Shown here: positions 17,056 through 26,138 of the stretch, one piece after another
Layout of the letters: each line of letters opens with the position of its first letter
Position numbering within the stretch: position 1 is the stretch's first letter
From: Gorillibacterium timonense
Lineage (GTDB): Bacteria; Bacillota; Bacilli; Paenibacillales; NBRC-103111
Assembly (NCBI RefSeq): GCF_001457415.1
Contig: NZ_LN881723.1
Coordinates: 839,246 to 903,245, forward strand
Direction: 5' to 3'
DNA: 64,000 nucleotides
Notes under the pieces: generated by a model
The model's database searches: none
What the model was told of the DNA's origin: nothing
The model's input: the letters and a program-made list of their open reading frames with translations, nothing else
Position numbers and translations under genes: made by a program

Positions 17056-17429
17056 GCACGGCCCAGTGGCATAAGCCTACTCAAAGGGTCCGTAAGTCGG
17101 CTGTCATCTGCCTCGTTCTGACTTTGGTCGCAGCCGCAGTCGGTCTCTCCGGCTGCGGCCCAAAGAAAGCAACAGACACAAGTTCAAACGGGCATCATCC
17201 TGCCGTTACAGCCTCGCCCGGTACCTCTTCTTCGGAAGGATCCTTCGGATCGGCGATCCGTTCTACCGATCCAACGAGTGGGCTGTTCACTTCATTGCCG
17301 GATGCCAGCTCAGCCGATTCCAGCGATTCGACGGGCTCCTCTTCCGCAGATGCCGCCCATTCCAGCCCTTCTACCGACAGTCATTCTGCTGGTGCTGCCG
17401 CTGCGACGGAGAAAGAAGATTGCCACTGA
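17052..17429 (+). CDS. Short Ser-rich lipoprotein of unknown function
   Basis: This 125-residue protein has a signal peptide and the lipobox VGLSGC (Cys about residue 35), followed only by a Ser/Ala/Pro/Thr-rich low-complexity tail that ends KEDCH. There is no substrate-binding domain. Its ATG overlaps the ATPase stop (ATGA), so it is probably translated. It may be the lipid-anchored stub of a duplicated binding protein, since the next gene has a similar lipobox and linker, or an accessory surface protein of the importer. Confidence 0.6.
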   Translation: MSTAQWHKPTQRVRKSAVICLVLTLVAAAVGLSGCGPKKATDTSSNGHHPAVTASPGTSSSEGSFGSAIRSTDPTSGLFTSLPDASSADSSDSTGSSSADAAHSSPSTDSHSAGAAAATEKEDCH

Positions 17430-17462
17430 TAAACCTGCTGCCAAGTTTGTCTGCGAGAGGTA

Positions 17463-17479
17463 CCGGCGAGATACGCCGG
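17463..17479 (+). other. Small GC-rich hairpin before the binding-protein gene
   Basis: CCGGCG (17463-17468) and CGCCGG (17474-17479) pair around a 5-base loop with no T run. It lies in the 203-base gap between the lipoprotein gene and the binding-protein gene. It may mark an mRNA processing or stability point, allowing higher binding-protein levels. Confidence 0.35.
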
Positions 17480-17632
17480 CAAGTGTAAGCTGTTTGCCTG
17501 AGCTAGTATCCAGGCCCGGCCAATCATTTCGAAAACATCTTAGGGGGGTACTCGCTTTTCCCACATTTTCGCTTTCACGCATTCCCGCTTTCTAGCTTTT
17601 TTCATCCAAAAATACCAAGGAGTGATTCGCCA

Positions 17633-18775
17633 GTGACAGACAAGAAAGTCAAGCGAGCGCGCAAAATCCGCAAAGCGGCTACCCTCGGCCTCGCCTTAAC
17701 CCTGCTTGCCTCCGGCCTCGCCGGATGCGCTCAAAGCTCCAAAACCTCATCCTCCGCAGCTCCTTCCGCTTCGGCGAGCAGTTCGGCGTCACCCGCCGCC
17801 TCACCATCCGCCTCGGCGGGGCAAGCCACCAACGTTGCGGCGAAAGCGGACGATTATGTCCTGCAGATCGGCTTTGGCGGCGGGCTGTGCGAAGCCGCTC
17901 TGCATATTGCCATCGAGAAAGGGTTCTTCGCCGAGGAAGGACTGAAGTACACGACGACCAAGGTGGACTCCACCACTTCGCTTGAGCTCATCTCCACTAA
18001 GAAGATCGATGCCAGCTTCGGACTGCTCGCCAAAATGATCCAGCCGATCGAGAATGGCCTCGATATCCAATTCGTCACCGGCGTCCATACCGGGTGCATA
18101 CGCATCTTGGTTCCTGCGGGCAGCCCGATCAAGAGCCTGGCCGACCTGAAGGGCAAACGCATCGGCGTTCCCGGTCTCGCTTCAAGTCCTGCTGTAGTCG
18201 CCCGCCGCGCCCTGGCGAAAGTCGGGGTCGGCGTCACCGAGAAGAATATGGAAGTCGAACTCGTCAACTATACGGCGGCCGATCTGCCGCTAGCCCTGAA
18301 GAACGGAGCTGTGGACGCCATCGCTCACAGCGATCCCCAAGCCGTTGTCGCCGAGAAGGATCAGAACCTGACGGAGCTCTTGAATACCGCCACAGATCCC
18401 TTCTTCAAGAACGAATACTGCTGCGTGGCGTACCTTCGCCGGGACATCATTCAAGACCATCCGGAAGCGGCCGCAAAGTATGCTCGCGCCATCCAAAAGG
18501 CAGCGCATTGGGTTGCCGAGCATCCCGATGAAGCCGCTCAAATCCAAATCGACAAGAAATGGGTTCCGGGAGATCCGAAGCTGAACGGTGAAGTGCTCGC
18601 CACCTACGACTTCCGTCCGTCCGGGAGCGGCGCAAAGGATGCCCTCGCCGTCACCGCCAAGGATCTGCAAAGCCTCGGGCTGCTGAAGGAAACGACCAGC
18701 ATCGACCAGTTGGTGGAACACAGCTATATTCATCTTGAGGGAGTCGAAGATAATCAGGTTCAGTTGAACAAGTAA
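17633..18775 (+). CDS. ABC transporter substrate-binding lipoprotein, SsuA/TauA/NMT1-like
   Basis: This 380-residue lipoprotein has lipobox GLAGC (Cys about 32), a 40-residue Ser/Ala/Pro linker and a periplasmic-binding type II domain. QIGFGGGLCEAALHIAIEKG and FFAEEGLKY open the domain, and SLADLKGKRIGVPG and FGLLAKMIQPIENGLDI follow. The cysteine-containing motifs GGGLCEA, VHTGCIRIL and NEYCCVAY are unusual for sulfonate binders. The start is GTG at 17633 with AAGGAG (17617-17622). It is the last gene before the terminator at 18810. The ligand is probably an organosulfur or other small anion (inference from the cluster). Confidence 0.88.
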   Translation: MTDKKVKRARKIRKAATLGLALTLLASGLAGCAQSSKTSSSAAPSASASSSASPAASPSASAGQATNVAAKADDYVLQIGFGGGLCEAALHIAIEKGFFAEEGLKYTTTKVDSTTSLELISTKKIDASFGLLAKMIQPIENGLDIQFVTGVHTGCIRILVPAGSPIKSLADLKGKRIGVPGLASSPAVVARRALAKVGVGVTEKNMEVELVNYTAADLPLALKNGAVDAIAHSDPQAVVAEKDQNLTELLNTATDPFFKNEYCCVAYLRRDIIQDHPEAAAKYARAIQKAAHWVAEHPDEAAQIQIDKKWVPGDPKLNGEVLATYDFRPSGSGAKDALAVTAKDLQSLGLLKETTSIDQLVEHSYIHLEGVEDNQVQLNK

Positions 18776-18809
18776 TCGTTCTGAGTTAGCTGTGTTGGGC
18801 AAACCGAAT

Positions 18810-18862
18810 GAAGCTTCCACCTCTGCGCCTAGTCAGAGGTAGAAGCTTCTCTTTTGTCTTTT
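18810..18862 (+). terminator. Rho-independent terminator of the nitrogenase-like/ABC cluster
   Basis: A 16-bp stem with one mismatch (18810-18825 with 18834-18849) has an 8-base loop and is followed by TCTTTTGTCTTTT. It separates this cluster from the convergent xylan-utilisation operon. Confidence 0.9.
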
Positions 18863-18870
18863 ACCATGCG

Positions 18871-20889
18871 CTAATAGATCGTTCGTCCCTCAACATCGGC
18901 TATTCCCGATTTCCGGTAAAAGTACGTGTTGATCACGTCCCGCCACTGCTCCGCATGCTCAGCCTGTTCCTCCAGCCGTCCCGCAATTTGCCGAAACCGC
19001 TCTTCATCGATTCGACCTTCAAGCGCAGCCCACTCTTCACACAGGCGATATGCATCGGCAGCTCCCTTGAAATGGGTGTCATAGATATGCTGGATCACCG
19101 TCTTGCCTGATTTCAGCACATGGCGGTAAGGTACGTGATGGAAGAAGAGCAGCAGTTCATCCGGGCAAGTTTCGAGCGATTCGTAGCGATCCGCGTTCTC
19201 CCTTTTATACTGGGCCGTGTATCCTGTTCCGGTTGCTCGTGTTCGATCCACGCCGATTCCATCCCGGTCGGCAAAATGATAAGTCCCCCATCGGGAATAT
19301 TCGTAGCCGTCCACATCCGGACCGTAATGCGTATGAGGGGTCACCATCCAGCCCACCCCAAGCGGCGCTGTATAGCTTTCATAGATTGGCCAAGATTTAA
19401 GAAGGATGCGGCATACGGCCGCGACCGTCTCTTCATCGCTCCCAAAGGTCAGTCGGCACCATTCCAAGGCGATCTCCTCGGAGGTCAACTCCGGGTTCCA
19501 GATCAACCGTCCGTAGCCGTACAGATTCGCCTGAGCGAGAAGATGTCCGGTCCAGTTCTCATCCATCCCGATGTTGGAGACGGCTGCGATCCCGCTGTGC
19601 TTCATACCGAAGAGAGAGCCGCTTACGATCTCCTTAACCGTTGAACCAGGTCCGCATGCGAAGCTGTCGAAGTCAAGCACTTCCTTCCACTGGGGAACGA
19701 GAAAGCAGACATGGCGCTGCTGGCCCGTATATTCCTGCGCAATCTGGAACTCCAGAACCTGATTCGTCCGGGCAAGCCCGCCGAACAGCGGAGACACCGG
19801 CTCGCGCACCTGGAAATCCATCGGCCCGTTCTTGATTTGCAGCAGCACGTTGTCGCGGAAACGCCCGTCGAGCGGCGTGAAATGGTCATACGCCGCCCGC
19901 GCGCGATCGGTCGAGCGGTCGCGCCAGTCCTGCATGCAGTTGTACACGAAGCAGCGCCAGATCACGAGCCCGCCGTGCGGCAAGAGAGCGTCGGCCAGCA
20001 GATTGGCTCCGTCCGCATGATCGCGGCCATAGGCAAACGGTCCCGGACGGTGCTCTGAATCAGCCTTCACCAGGACCCCGCCGAAGTCGGGAATATGACG
20101 GTACACCGTTTCCGCCGTTTCCCGCCACCAACGGATCACGCCTTCATCGAGCGGATCGGCGGTCGGCAAGCCTCCGATCTGCAGCGGCGCGGCAAAGTTC
20201 ACGCTCAGAAACAGACGGATCCCATAAGCGCGGAGAATGTCCGCAACTTTCGCGACGTCCGGAAGCCCTTCCTCGGTTATGAAGCGAGTTTCCGTTTCGT
20301 GAACGTTGACATTGTTGATGGAGATGGCGTTGATCCCGACCGATGCGAGCAGCCGGGCGTAATCTCGAATTCGTCCGAAACGGCCTGCAAATCTGCCTTT
20401 CTCATAAAAAATGGAACGCCCCGCATAGCCCCGTTCTACCGTACCGTCCGCATTATCCCATTGATTGATCATCCGCAGCCGGTTCTTCGGCTCTTCCCGC
20501 AAATCGATGTCTTCCGGGCGGATCCCGGCGGAGATTAAACGGCGGAGATGATAGATGCCGTACAAGATGCCGGTCTCCGATCCGCCGGCCAGTTCAAGCA
20601 CATCGCGTTCACCCGTCCGAAGATGCCGGAGCCGGAAGCCTTCGAAATTCAGAACCTCCGGGTATATCCGAATTCGCAGATGCAGCCCTTCCGGCTCCCG
20701 CTCGGCATGGCTGCCTTTAAAATCCAGCAAATCCCGGCAGAGGGCCTCCCATTCTCGAAGAGCCGTATCCAAAACAGCGGTAACCGGCTCTTCCAGCCAT
20801 ACGGTTCCGATAAGGCTGCGCCAGGCATCGCGCAGGCTCGCTTCCTCAATGGGCTCATGTTGAAGCCACGCGTAATATGAGGTATTCAC
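18871..20889 (-). CDS. aguA: Alpha-glucuronidase, GH67
   Basis: This 672-residue cytoplasmic enzyme removes 4-O-methylglucuronic acid from the non-reducing end of aldouronates. Characteristic GH67 stretches are [33 protein letters not shown], the general acid in [10 protein letters not shown], and the general-base pair in [34 protein letters not shown] and FFHHVPY are near the end. There is no signal peptide. An ATG-started frame runs 27 codons further upstream. I chose the GTG at 20889-20887 because AAGGAGGGG precedes it by 9 bases and the family N-terminus begins there. It is the last gene of the operon. Confidence 0.95.
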   Translation of the reverse strand: MNTSYYAWLQHEPIEEASLRDAWRSLIGTVWLEEPVTAVLDTALREWEALCRDLLDFKGSHAEREPEGLHLRIRIYPEVLNFEGFRLRHLRTGERDVLELAGGSETGILYGIYHLRRLISAGIRPEDIDLREEPKNRLRMINQWDNADGTVERGYAGRSIFYEKGRFAGRFGRIRDYARLLASVGINAISINNVNVHETETRFITEEGLPDVAKVADILRAYGIRLFLSVNFAAPLQIGGLPTADPLDEGVIRWWRETAETVYRHIPDFGGVLVKADSEHRPGPFAYGRDHADGANLLADALLPHGGLVIWRCFVYNCMQDWRDRSTDRARAAYDHFTPLDGRFRDNVLLQIKNGPMDFQVREPVSPLFGGLARTNQVLEFQIAQEYTGQQRHVCFLVPQWKEVLDFDSFACGPGSTVKEIVSGSLFGMKHSGIAAVSNIGMDENWTGHLLAQANLYGYGRLIWNPELTSEEIALEWCRLTFGSDEETVAAVCRILLKSWPIYESYTAPLGVGWMVTPHTHYGPDVDGYEYSRWGTYHFADRDGIGVDRTRATGTGYTAQYKRENADRYESLETCPDELLLFFHHVPYRHVLKSGKTVIQHIYDTHFKGAADAYRLCEEWAALEGRIDEERFRQIAGRLEEQAEHAEQWRDVINTYFYRKSGIADVEGRTIY

Positions 20890-20966
20890 TCGTGTTGGCC
20901 CCTCCTTGACGCTTGATGCTTGATTCGTCCCGTTCCCTTTCCCGTGCCTTGTCTCTATCCCTGCTT

Positions 20967-21986
20967 TCAATCGGCTGCCGCAAACGCCCCGGCGATCCGG
21001 TGAAAGGCAGGCTTCTGTTGATGGCGCTCATCGAACAAAAAGGGCCAATTTTTACGTCCTCTAACCGGAAAATCGTCAAGCCACGTGTAATCGTCCGCCG
21101 CTCCCCAGAACGTCACGGAATCAATGGAAGCCCGGTATTCCTGTAGCAGGCGGAAGATCGCCTCATACCGCTCGGCCTGCAGCTCCAGCAGCTCGGCCGG
21201 AGGGCTCGTCAGGTCCGTTCGCCTGTCGTCGAAGCGAAACAACGAGAGATCCAGCTCCGTCAGTTGAAGCCTGAGCCCAAGGGAAGCGTATTTCTCGATG
21301 GCGGCACGGATGTCGTCGAGTCCCGGATCATAAAGATTCCAGTGAGCCTGCAAGCCAACCCCATGAATCGGCACCCCTTGCTCCAAGAGGGAGCGAAGCA
21401 GCGCGACTATCTTATCCCGCTTGTGCGGGTGCGATTCGTTGTAATCGTTGTAGAACAGGAGCGCATTCGGATCAGCTTCATGAGCGTATCGGAACGCTTC
21501 CGCAATGAACTCGGTTCCCGCGATCTCCGTCCACAACGATGAGCGCAATCGCGATTCCCCTTCATCCGCTATGGCTTCATTAACGACATCCCAGGCATAG
21601 ATGTCGTTCTTGTATCTCTTTACGACCGTGTCGATATGAGCCTTCAACCGACTGAACAAGGTCGCTTTGTCCACCAACTCACCCGACTTGCTCCGAAACA
21701 GCCAGTCGCTGGTCTGGTTATGCCACACCAGCGTATGCCCGCGCATCTTCATTCCATGTTTGCGGGCGAAGTCGGCGAGCCGGTCCGCATCCCCGAAGGT
21801 ATAGCGGTCTTCCTCCGGATGCACGTTGATGAATTTCATTTCATTTTCTGCGGTAATGCAGTTGAAGTGACGGGTTAGCAGGTTTTCCTGGGTACCAATC
21901 GTTCGCGGATTCACCGCCGCCCCGATGAGAAAATCATCTTCAAACAGCTCCTTCAGCGCTCGTGCTTGATCCGTGTCCCTATTCAT
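20967..21986 (-). CDS. xynA2: Intracellular endo-1,4-beta-xylanase, GH10
   Basis: This 339-residue GH10 enzyme has no signal peptide or binding module, so it acts on imported xylo- and aldouronate oligosaccharides. The acid/base is Glu137 in DVVNEAI and the nucleophile is Glu244 in [19 protein letters not shown] and [13 protein letters not shown] are family signatures. The ATG overlaps the stop of the GH52 gene (ATGA). The pairing of an intracellular GH10 with aguA is known from the Paenibacillus JDR-2 aldouronate cluster. Confidence 0.94.
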   Translation of the reverse strand: MNRDTDQARALKELFEDDFLIGAAVNPRTIGTQENLLTRHFNCITAENEMKFINVHPEEDRYTFGDADRLADFARKHGMKMRGHTLVWHNQTSDWLFRSKSGELVDKATLFSRLKAHIDTVVKRYKNDIYAWDVVNEAIADEGESRLRSSLWTEIAGTEFIAEAFRYAHEADPNALLFYNDYNESHPHKRDKIVALLRSLLEQGVPIHGVGLQAHWNLYDPGLDDIRAAIEKYASLGLRLQLTELDLSLFRFDDRRTDLTSPPAELLELQAERYEAIFRLLQEYRASIDSVTFWGAADDYTWLDDFPVRGRKNWPFLFDERHQQKPAFHRIAGAFAAAD

Positions 21987-24112
21987 CGCTCAACCTCCGA
22001 TTCATCCAGCCACAGGATTGCGGTCACCCCGCGCGGATAGTATTTGCTGCCGGCTATCTCTCCGGCGATGATCTGATCGCTCCAGCTCCAGACCGACAGT
22101 GACTCGTGCGTCAGCCACTTGACATGTGCGCGGTCCGCCGCTGCTCCGGCAGCCTCCCAATGAAAGCCGAGCAAGTGGCGGGCGATGAACTGGCAGAGGT
22201 AGATCTTGCTGAGCCAGGAATTGTTGCTGGTTGAGGAGAGCTTCCAGCCTCCGTCAGGGAACAAACAGACACCCTCCTTCAGAACCGCCTGCACATGCTG
22301 CTTGAGCCCTTGAAGATAACGGCCATAGCGCCCATTCTCGTCCAGCGCCTCCCGGCAGCCGGCATAATACGGGAAGACGAGTCCTTCGATAGCCGGAATG
22401 ATCCGGGAGTCGTTGCCTTCTCCCATTACCGCCGGAATGAAGCCCTCTGCCGTCTGATAGGACAGGATGGTCGCAGCGCATTTTTCCGCCTGCCCGCCTG
22501 CAGCATTGGAGAGCTCCGACTTGCCATTCTCGCGGAACAGCTTCTCTAGTGCGACGTAAGCGGCCCAGCATTTCCCGGCAAGATACAGATTGTTGCGGGC
22601 TTGCCCGAGCGAGACATCCAAGCTGTCATAGGTCGTGATCTCCGCTCCGCCCATCGCCCGCGTGCTATCCAGTCCCATAACGCCATTGCGCTTGCTAGAT
22701 TCGGGATGATCCCGGTTCATCATGCTGGTTAGACATTCGGCCAGAATGTCAAGATTCCCTGCCAGCCACTGCCGATCTCCCGTTTGTTCGGTATAAACGG
22801 CGGCGCAGAGCACCCAGTTCACAAGCTGCTCATGCGTCATGTGGGAGAAACAGCCGTCCAAGCCGTACAGCTCATAGGAAGAGAAGCCCGGACGCGAAAA
22901 GGTATTGGCCACGCCCATATCATGAGTGAAGCTGATGCCGCCAGGATATTCCTTCTCCTCGCCGGGAAATCGAACGCGATCCTCATACTTGTACCGCGCG
23001 GAGAATCGATCGAGCTCATTGCGCACCGTCCACGGATTCAGCTTCAGCTCGAAGAACAGCTGATCCACCGTCAGGTCGAAGGTGTTCATCATGCGGTATT
23101 CGCCTTCATTGACCACCCAGAACGGCTCGCCCTCCAGCTCCAGCAGCTGAGTGGAGCCGTAGTAGCTGCGGATGGCATGGGCCAGCTGGAATTTCTGATC
23201 GTCCGATAGCGCTGCATCGTCCACCAGCCGGTTGCTGTCCTGCGCCAGCCGGATCAGCCTGCCGCTCTCCCGGTTCGCATATTCGCCTACCTCTTCCAGA
23301 TTGCGGAAGAGTCGGGTGTAATAATACGACGCATCCGCTCCCGCCGTCACGATTCCTCCGCGGTAAAAGCAGACGGCGAACCGGTACGTCCTCTTCTCGC
23401 CTGCCGGCACATCCATGATGAGAGAGCCGAGTGTGCCGAGCCCGAAGGTCCAGTTCTCCTCCCGCTCGCTCAGCAGGATGTCCTCCATGCTGAAATGAAG
23501 TGCGGAGCGTACCTCGGGGTCATCCGTGACGAGCGAGGTCAACCGGCCTTGACCGACCCCAGCCAAGCGGCTCGTATCATCTAACCGGCGCATGGAGCTG
23601 TAGGGATCGCTGCCTTCATAACCGAAGAAAGCGCGCCGCGATCGGCTTCCGAGACGGTTGTCCACAGTCAGCTCGGCGATGACGGCGGGAACGAGAGCCT
23701 CTCGAAGCTCCTCCTCGTTCGCCGCGGCCGGATCAGGCACTCCCCGGACCGGGGAATAGATCGTAAACGTCAGGTCACCCGCCGTCCACGAATCCGTGGA
23801 GAGCCGGAAATCCCGCTTAATCGCTTCCTTCGGAAACGGCACGATGATCACCGGCTTTTCCTGATTCGGGTCCGGGTTCTCCACATCGTAGCGTGAAGCT
23901 TCATCGCCTTGGGACGCAAAGAACGGCAGCGCTTCATAGAGACCGCCTTCCGGTGTCTCCACCCCGATGTACACATTCCTCCGGGGGGAGCGGCCCAGCT
24001 CCAGATCAAGACCGCCGCCTGCTCCCGGGAAGCCTAAGGTGAGGCTGGCAAAGGCTCCGATCGGAGAATGGTGGGCATTGAAGAATTTGTTCACAGGCGC
24101 TTCGATTATCAT
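21983..24112 (-). CDS. Beta-xylosidase, GH52
   Basis: This 709-residue cytoplasmic enzyme is strongly similar, from memory, to Geobacillus XynB2, along the whole length. It matches in NAHHSPIGAFAS, DPNQEKPVIIVPF, RRAFFGYEGSDPYSSMRR, VNEGEYRMMNTFDLTVDQ, SFTHDMGVANTFSRP and SSTSNNSWLSKIYLCQFIAR. The nucleophile should be the first Glu of NEGEYR (about residue 336); the acid/base should lie in the MGLDSTR/TTYDSLDVSLG segment (about 495-520). It would release xylose from the ends of short xylo-oligosaccharides made by the GH10 and GH67 enzymes. Both neighbours overlap by 4 bases. Confidence 0.93.
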   Translation of the reverse strand: MIIEAPVNKFFNAHHSPIGAFASLTLGFPGAGGGLDLELGRSPRRNVYIGVETPEGGLYEALPFFASQGDEASRYDVENPDPNQEKPVIIVPFPKEAIKRDFRLSTDSWTAGDLTFTIYSPVRGVPDPAAANEEELREALVPAVIAELTVDNRLGSRSRRAFFGYEGSDPYSSMRRLDDTSRLAGVGQGRLTSLVTDDPEVRSALHFSMEDILLSEREENWTFGLGTLGSLIMDVPAGEKRTYRFAVCFYRGGIVTAGADASYYYTRLFRNLEEVGEYANRESGRLIRLAQDSNRLVDDAALSDDQKFQLAHAIRSYYGSTQLLELEGEPFWVVNEGEYRMMNTFDLTVDQLFFELKLNPWTVRNELDRFSARYKYEDRVRFPGEEKEYPGGISFTHDMGVANTFSRPGFSSYELYGLDGCFSHMTHEQLVNWVLCAAVYTEQTGDRQWLAGNLDILAECLTSMMNRDHPESSKRNGVMGLDSTRAMGGAEITTYDSLDVSLGQARNNLYLAGKCWAAYVALEKLFRENGKSELSNAAGGQAEKCAATILSYQTAEGFIPAVMGEGNDSRIIPAIEGLVFPYYAGCREALDENGRYGRYLQGLKQHVQAVLKEGVCLFPDGGWKLSSTSNNSWLSKIYLCQFIARHLLGFHWEAAGAAADRAHVKWLTHESLSVWSWSDQIIAGEIAGSKYYPRGVTAILWLDESEVER

Positions 24113-25047
24113 CCCTTCACCCCTCCCAGCGTCATGCCTTTCACGAAGTATTTTTGCAGAAATGGATAGACGAGAATGATCGGAACGCTGGCGACAATGG
24201 TCATGGTAGCTCTAATCGAGGTCGGCGTCACCCGATTCGCTCCGCTTTCCGAGGCCGCAAACTGACTGGCAAAGTCCTGTCCGGAATTCAAGGACGTATT
24301 GGAGTTCTGCAAGATTTTCATCAGCTCGTACTGCAGGGTGCTGAGCTCCTTGTAGGAGGAGTTGTACAAGAAGACGTCAAACCAGGAATTCCATTGGCCG
24401 ACTGCACTAAACAGTGATACCGTGGCAAGAACAGGAACGCACAGAGGCAGCACGACCTTCAAGAAGGTGGCGAATTCGCCCGCTCCGTCGATCCGGGCCG
24501 ATTCCAGAATGCCCTCCGGCAAGCCTTCGATGAAGGACCGGATAACGATGATATTGAACACGCCGATCAAGCCTGGAATGATATAGACGCTGAAGGAGCC
24601 GAGCATCCCGAGCTCGCGGATCAGGAGGAAGTTCGGAATAAGTCCGCCGCTAAAATACATCGTCAGGATGAACGCGATCGAGACGAACTTCCGCAGTACG
24701 TATTCGGGGCGACTGATCGTGTAAGCCACCATGGCGCAGCAGAAAACGGAAGTCACGGTTCCGATCAAGGTTCGCAGCACGGAGATCAAGGTCGCATGAA
24801 AGATGGTCGCCTCGTTAAACACGTAATGGTAATTCTCCCAAGTGAACGCTCGGGGCCACAGGTAGATTCCGCCCCTGACGGAATCGCTCGCCTCATTCAA
24901 GGATACCGCGAAGGTGTTAAGGAACGGATACAGGGTAAACGCCATGAGCAGGATCATGAAAATGATGTTCACTGTATCGAAGATCCGGTCCGAAGGAGCC
25001 TTGAACCGGGCATGCTGTTTGACCGCCATCGTTTTTGTCTTCGCCAT
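24109..25047 (-). CDS. ytcP: ABC transporter permease for aldouronates, YtcP/LplC type
   Basis: This 312-residue inner-membrane permease of the carbohydrate uptake-1 family has six predicted helices. The cytoplasmic EAA motif is ESARIDGAGEFATFLKVVLP. Its N-terminus (IFDTVNIIFMILLMAFTLYP) and C-terminal FLQKYFVKGMTLGGVKG are typical of LplC/YtcP. It works with LplB and the LplA binding protein to import oligosaccharides; the ATPase is not in the operon, so a shared MsmX-type ATPase is expected. The stop overlaps the GH52 start. Confidence 0.92.
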   Translation of the reverse strand: MAKTKTMAVKQHARFKAPSDRIFDTVNIIFMILLMAFTLYPFLNTFAVSLNEASDSVRGGIYLWPRAFTWENYHYVFNEATIFHATLISVLRTLIGTVTSVFCCAMVAYTISRPEYVLRKFVSIAFILTMYFSGGLIPNFLLIRELGMLGSFSVYIIPGLIGVFNIIVIRSFIEGLPEGILESARIDGAGEFATFLKVVLPLCVPVLATVSLFSAVGQWNSWFDVFLYNSSYKELSTLQYELMKILQNSNTSLNSGQDFASQFAASESGANRVTPTSIRATMTIVASVPIILVYPFLQKYFVKGMTLGGVKG

Positions 25048-25062
25048 AAGGCACTCTCCTCT

Positions 25063-26037
25063 CTAGAACAGCCGATCTTCGCCGAGTCTCTTCGCGATGT
25101 TGTTGGCGGAGAACAAGAGAATGAAGCTGACTACCGTCTTGAACATGCCCGCCGCAATGGAGAGCGAGAAGTTCCCCATTTGAATCCCATATTTGAGCAC
25201 GAAAATATCGAGATTTTCGGAATAGTCCACGTTCATACCGTTGCCGAGCAGGTATTGAGGCTCGAATCCGGATTCCAACAGATTGCCGATGTTCATGATG
25301 AGCAAAATGATGAATACCGGCTTGAGGCCCGGAAGCGTCACATGCCAAATGCGCTGAAACCGTCCGGCTCCGTCGATCTCCGCCGCTTCATACTGCGCCT
25401 GGTCAATCGTAGTGATCGCGGCCAAATAGATGATCGTGTTCCAGCCGACATTCTTCCACACTTCAGATGCGCCGAGTATGCCCCAGAAGTACTTGCCCAC
25501 TCCGAGCCACAGGATCGGCTCCTTGATGAGGCCGAGTCCGATCAACAGCTCATTGATAATGCCTCCGTCTGCTGAAAGGACGGTGGAGATGATGCTGGCC
25601 GCCACTACCCACGAAATAAAGTGAGGCAGGTAGCTGATCGTCTGAACGACCCGCTTGAAGGCGATATTTCTCAGCTCGTTGAGCAGGATGGCGAGCAGAA
25701 TAGCCGTGAAGAACCCGAGCACCAGATTGATGAAGCTCATGGCGAGCGTATTGCGGAGAACGAGCAGGAAGTGTTCATCCTGGAACAGAAACTTGAAGTG
25801 CTTCCAGCCTACCCAATGCTGATCGAAGATCTTGCGGTTCGGCTTGAAGTCTTGAAAAGCGATGGTCCAGCCCCAAAGAGGCAAGTACTTGAAGATAAAC
25901 AGCCAGATGAGAAAAGGCACCGACATGAATACGAGAGATTTTTGCTGAAGCAGCTTCTTAAAGAAGCCCTTTGATTGGCTTGAGCTGCGGGGCAGCTCTG
26001 CCGCTTGGGCGGGGTGAGCCGGAACGATCCTGCGCAC
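25063..26037 (-). CDS. lplB: ABC transporter permease for aldouronates, LplB type
   Basis: This 324-residue permease starts at a GTG (26037) with AAGGAGA. It has a basic cytoplasmic N-terminus of about 35 residues, then six helices. Signatures are FKYLPLWGWTIAFQDFKP, TISYLPHFISWVV and the EAA loop EAAEIDGAGRFQRIWHVTLP. It pairs with the YtcP-type permease 15 bases downstream. Confidence 0.92.
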   Translation of the reverse strand: MRRIVPAHPAQAAELPRSSSQSKGFFKKLLQQKSLVFMSVPFLIWLFIFKYLPLWGWTIAFQDFKPNRKIFDQHWVGWKHFKFLFQDEHFLLVLRNTLAMSFINLVLGFFTAILLAILLNELRNIAFKRVVQTISYLPHFISWVVAASIISTVLSADGGIINELLIGLGLIKEPILWLGVGKYFWGILGASEVWKNVGWNTIIYLAAITTIDQAQYEAAEIDGAGRFQRIWHVTLPGLKPVFIILLIMNIGNLLESGFEPQYLLGNGMNVDYSENLDIFVLKYGIQMGNFSLSIAAGMFKTVVSFILLFSANNIAKRLGEDRLF

Positions 26038-26089
26038 AGTCCCATCTCCTTCCTATCTCTAGCCCGTATGGGGAGTGAGCTGAAGAGAG

Positions 26090-26126
26090 GGAGCCGGAAG
26101 CCCTTGATCTCCGAGCAACCGGCTCC
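26090..26126 (-). other. Intercistronic stem-loop downstream of the binding-protein gene
   Basis: GGAGCCGG (26090-26097) and CCGGCTCC (26119-26126) pair in the 101-base gap between lplA and lplB. There is no good T run on the minus strand. Such stems after a binding-protein gene usually stabilise its mRNA or let only part of transcription continue, giving more binding protein than permease. Confidence 0.5.
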
Positions 26127-26138
26127 TCCCTTTCCGCT

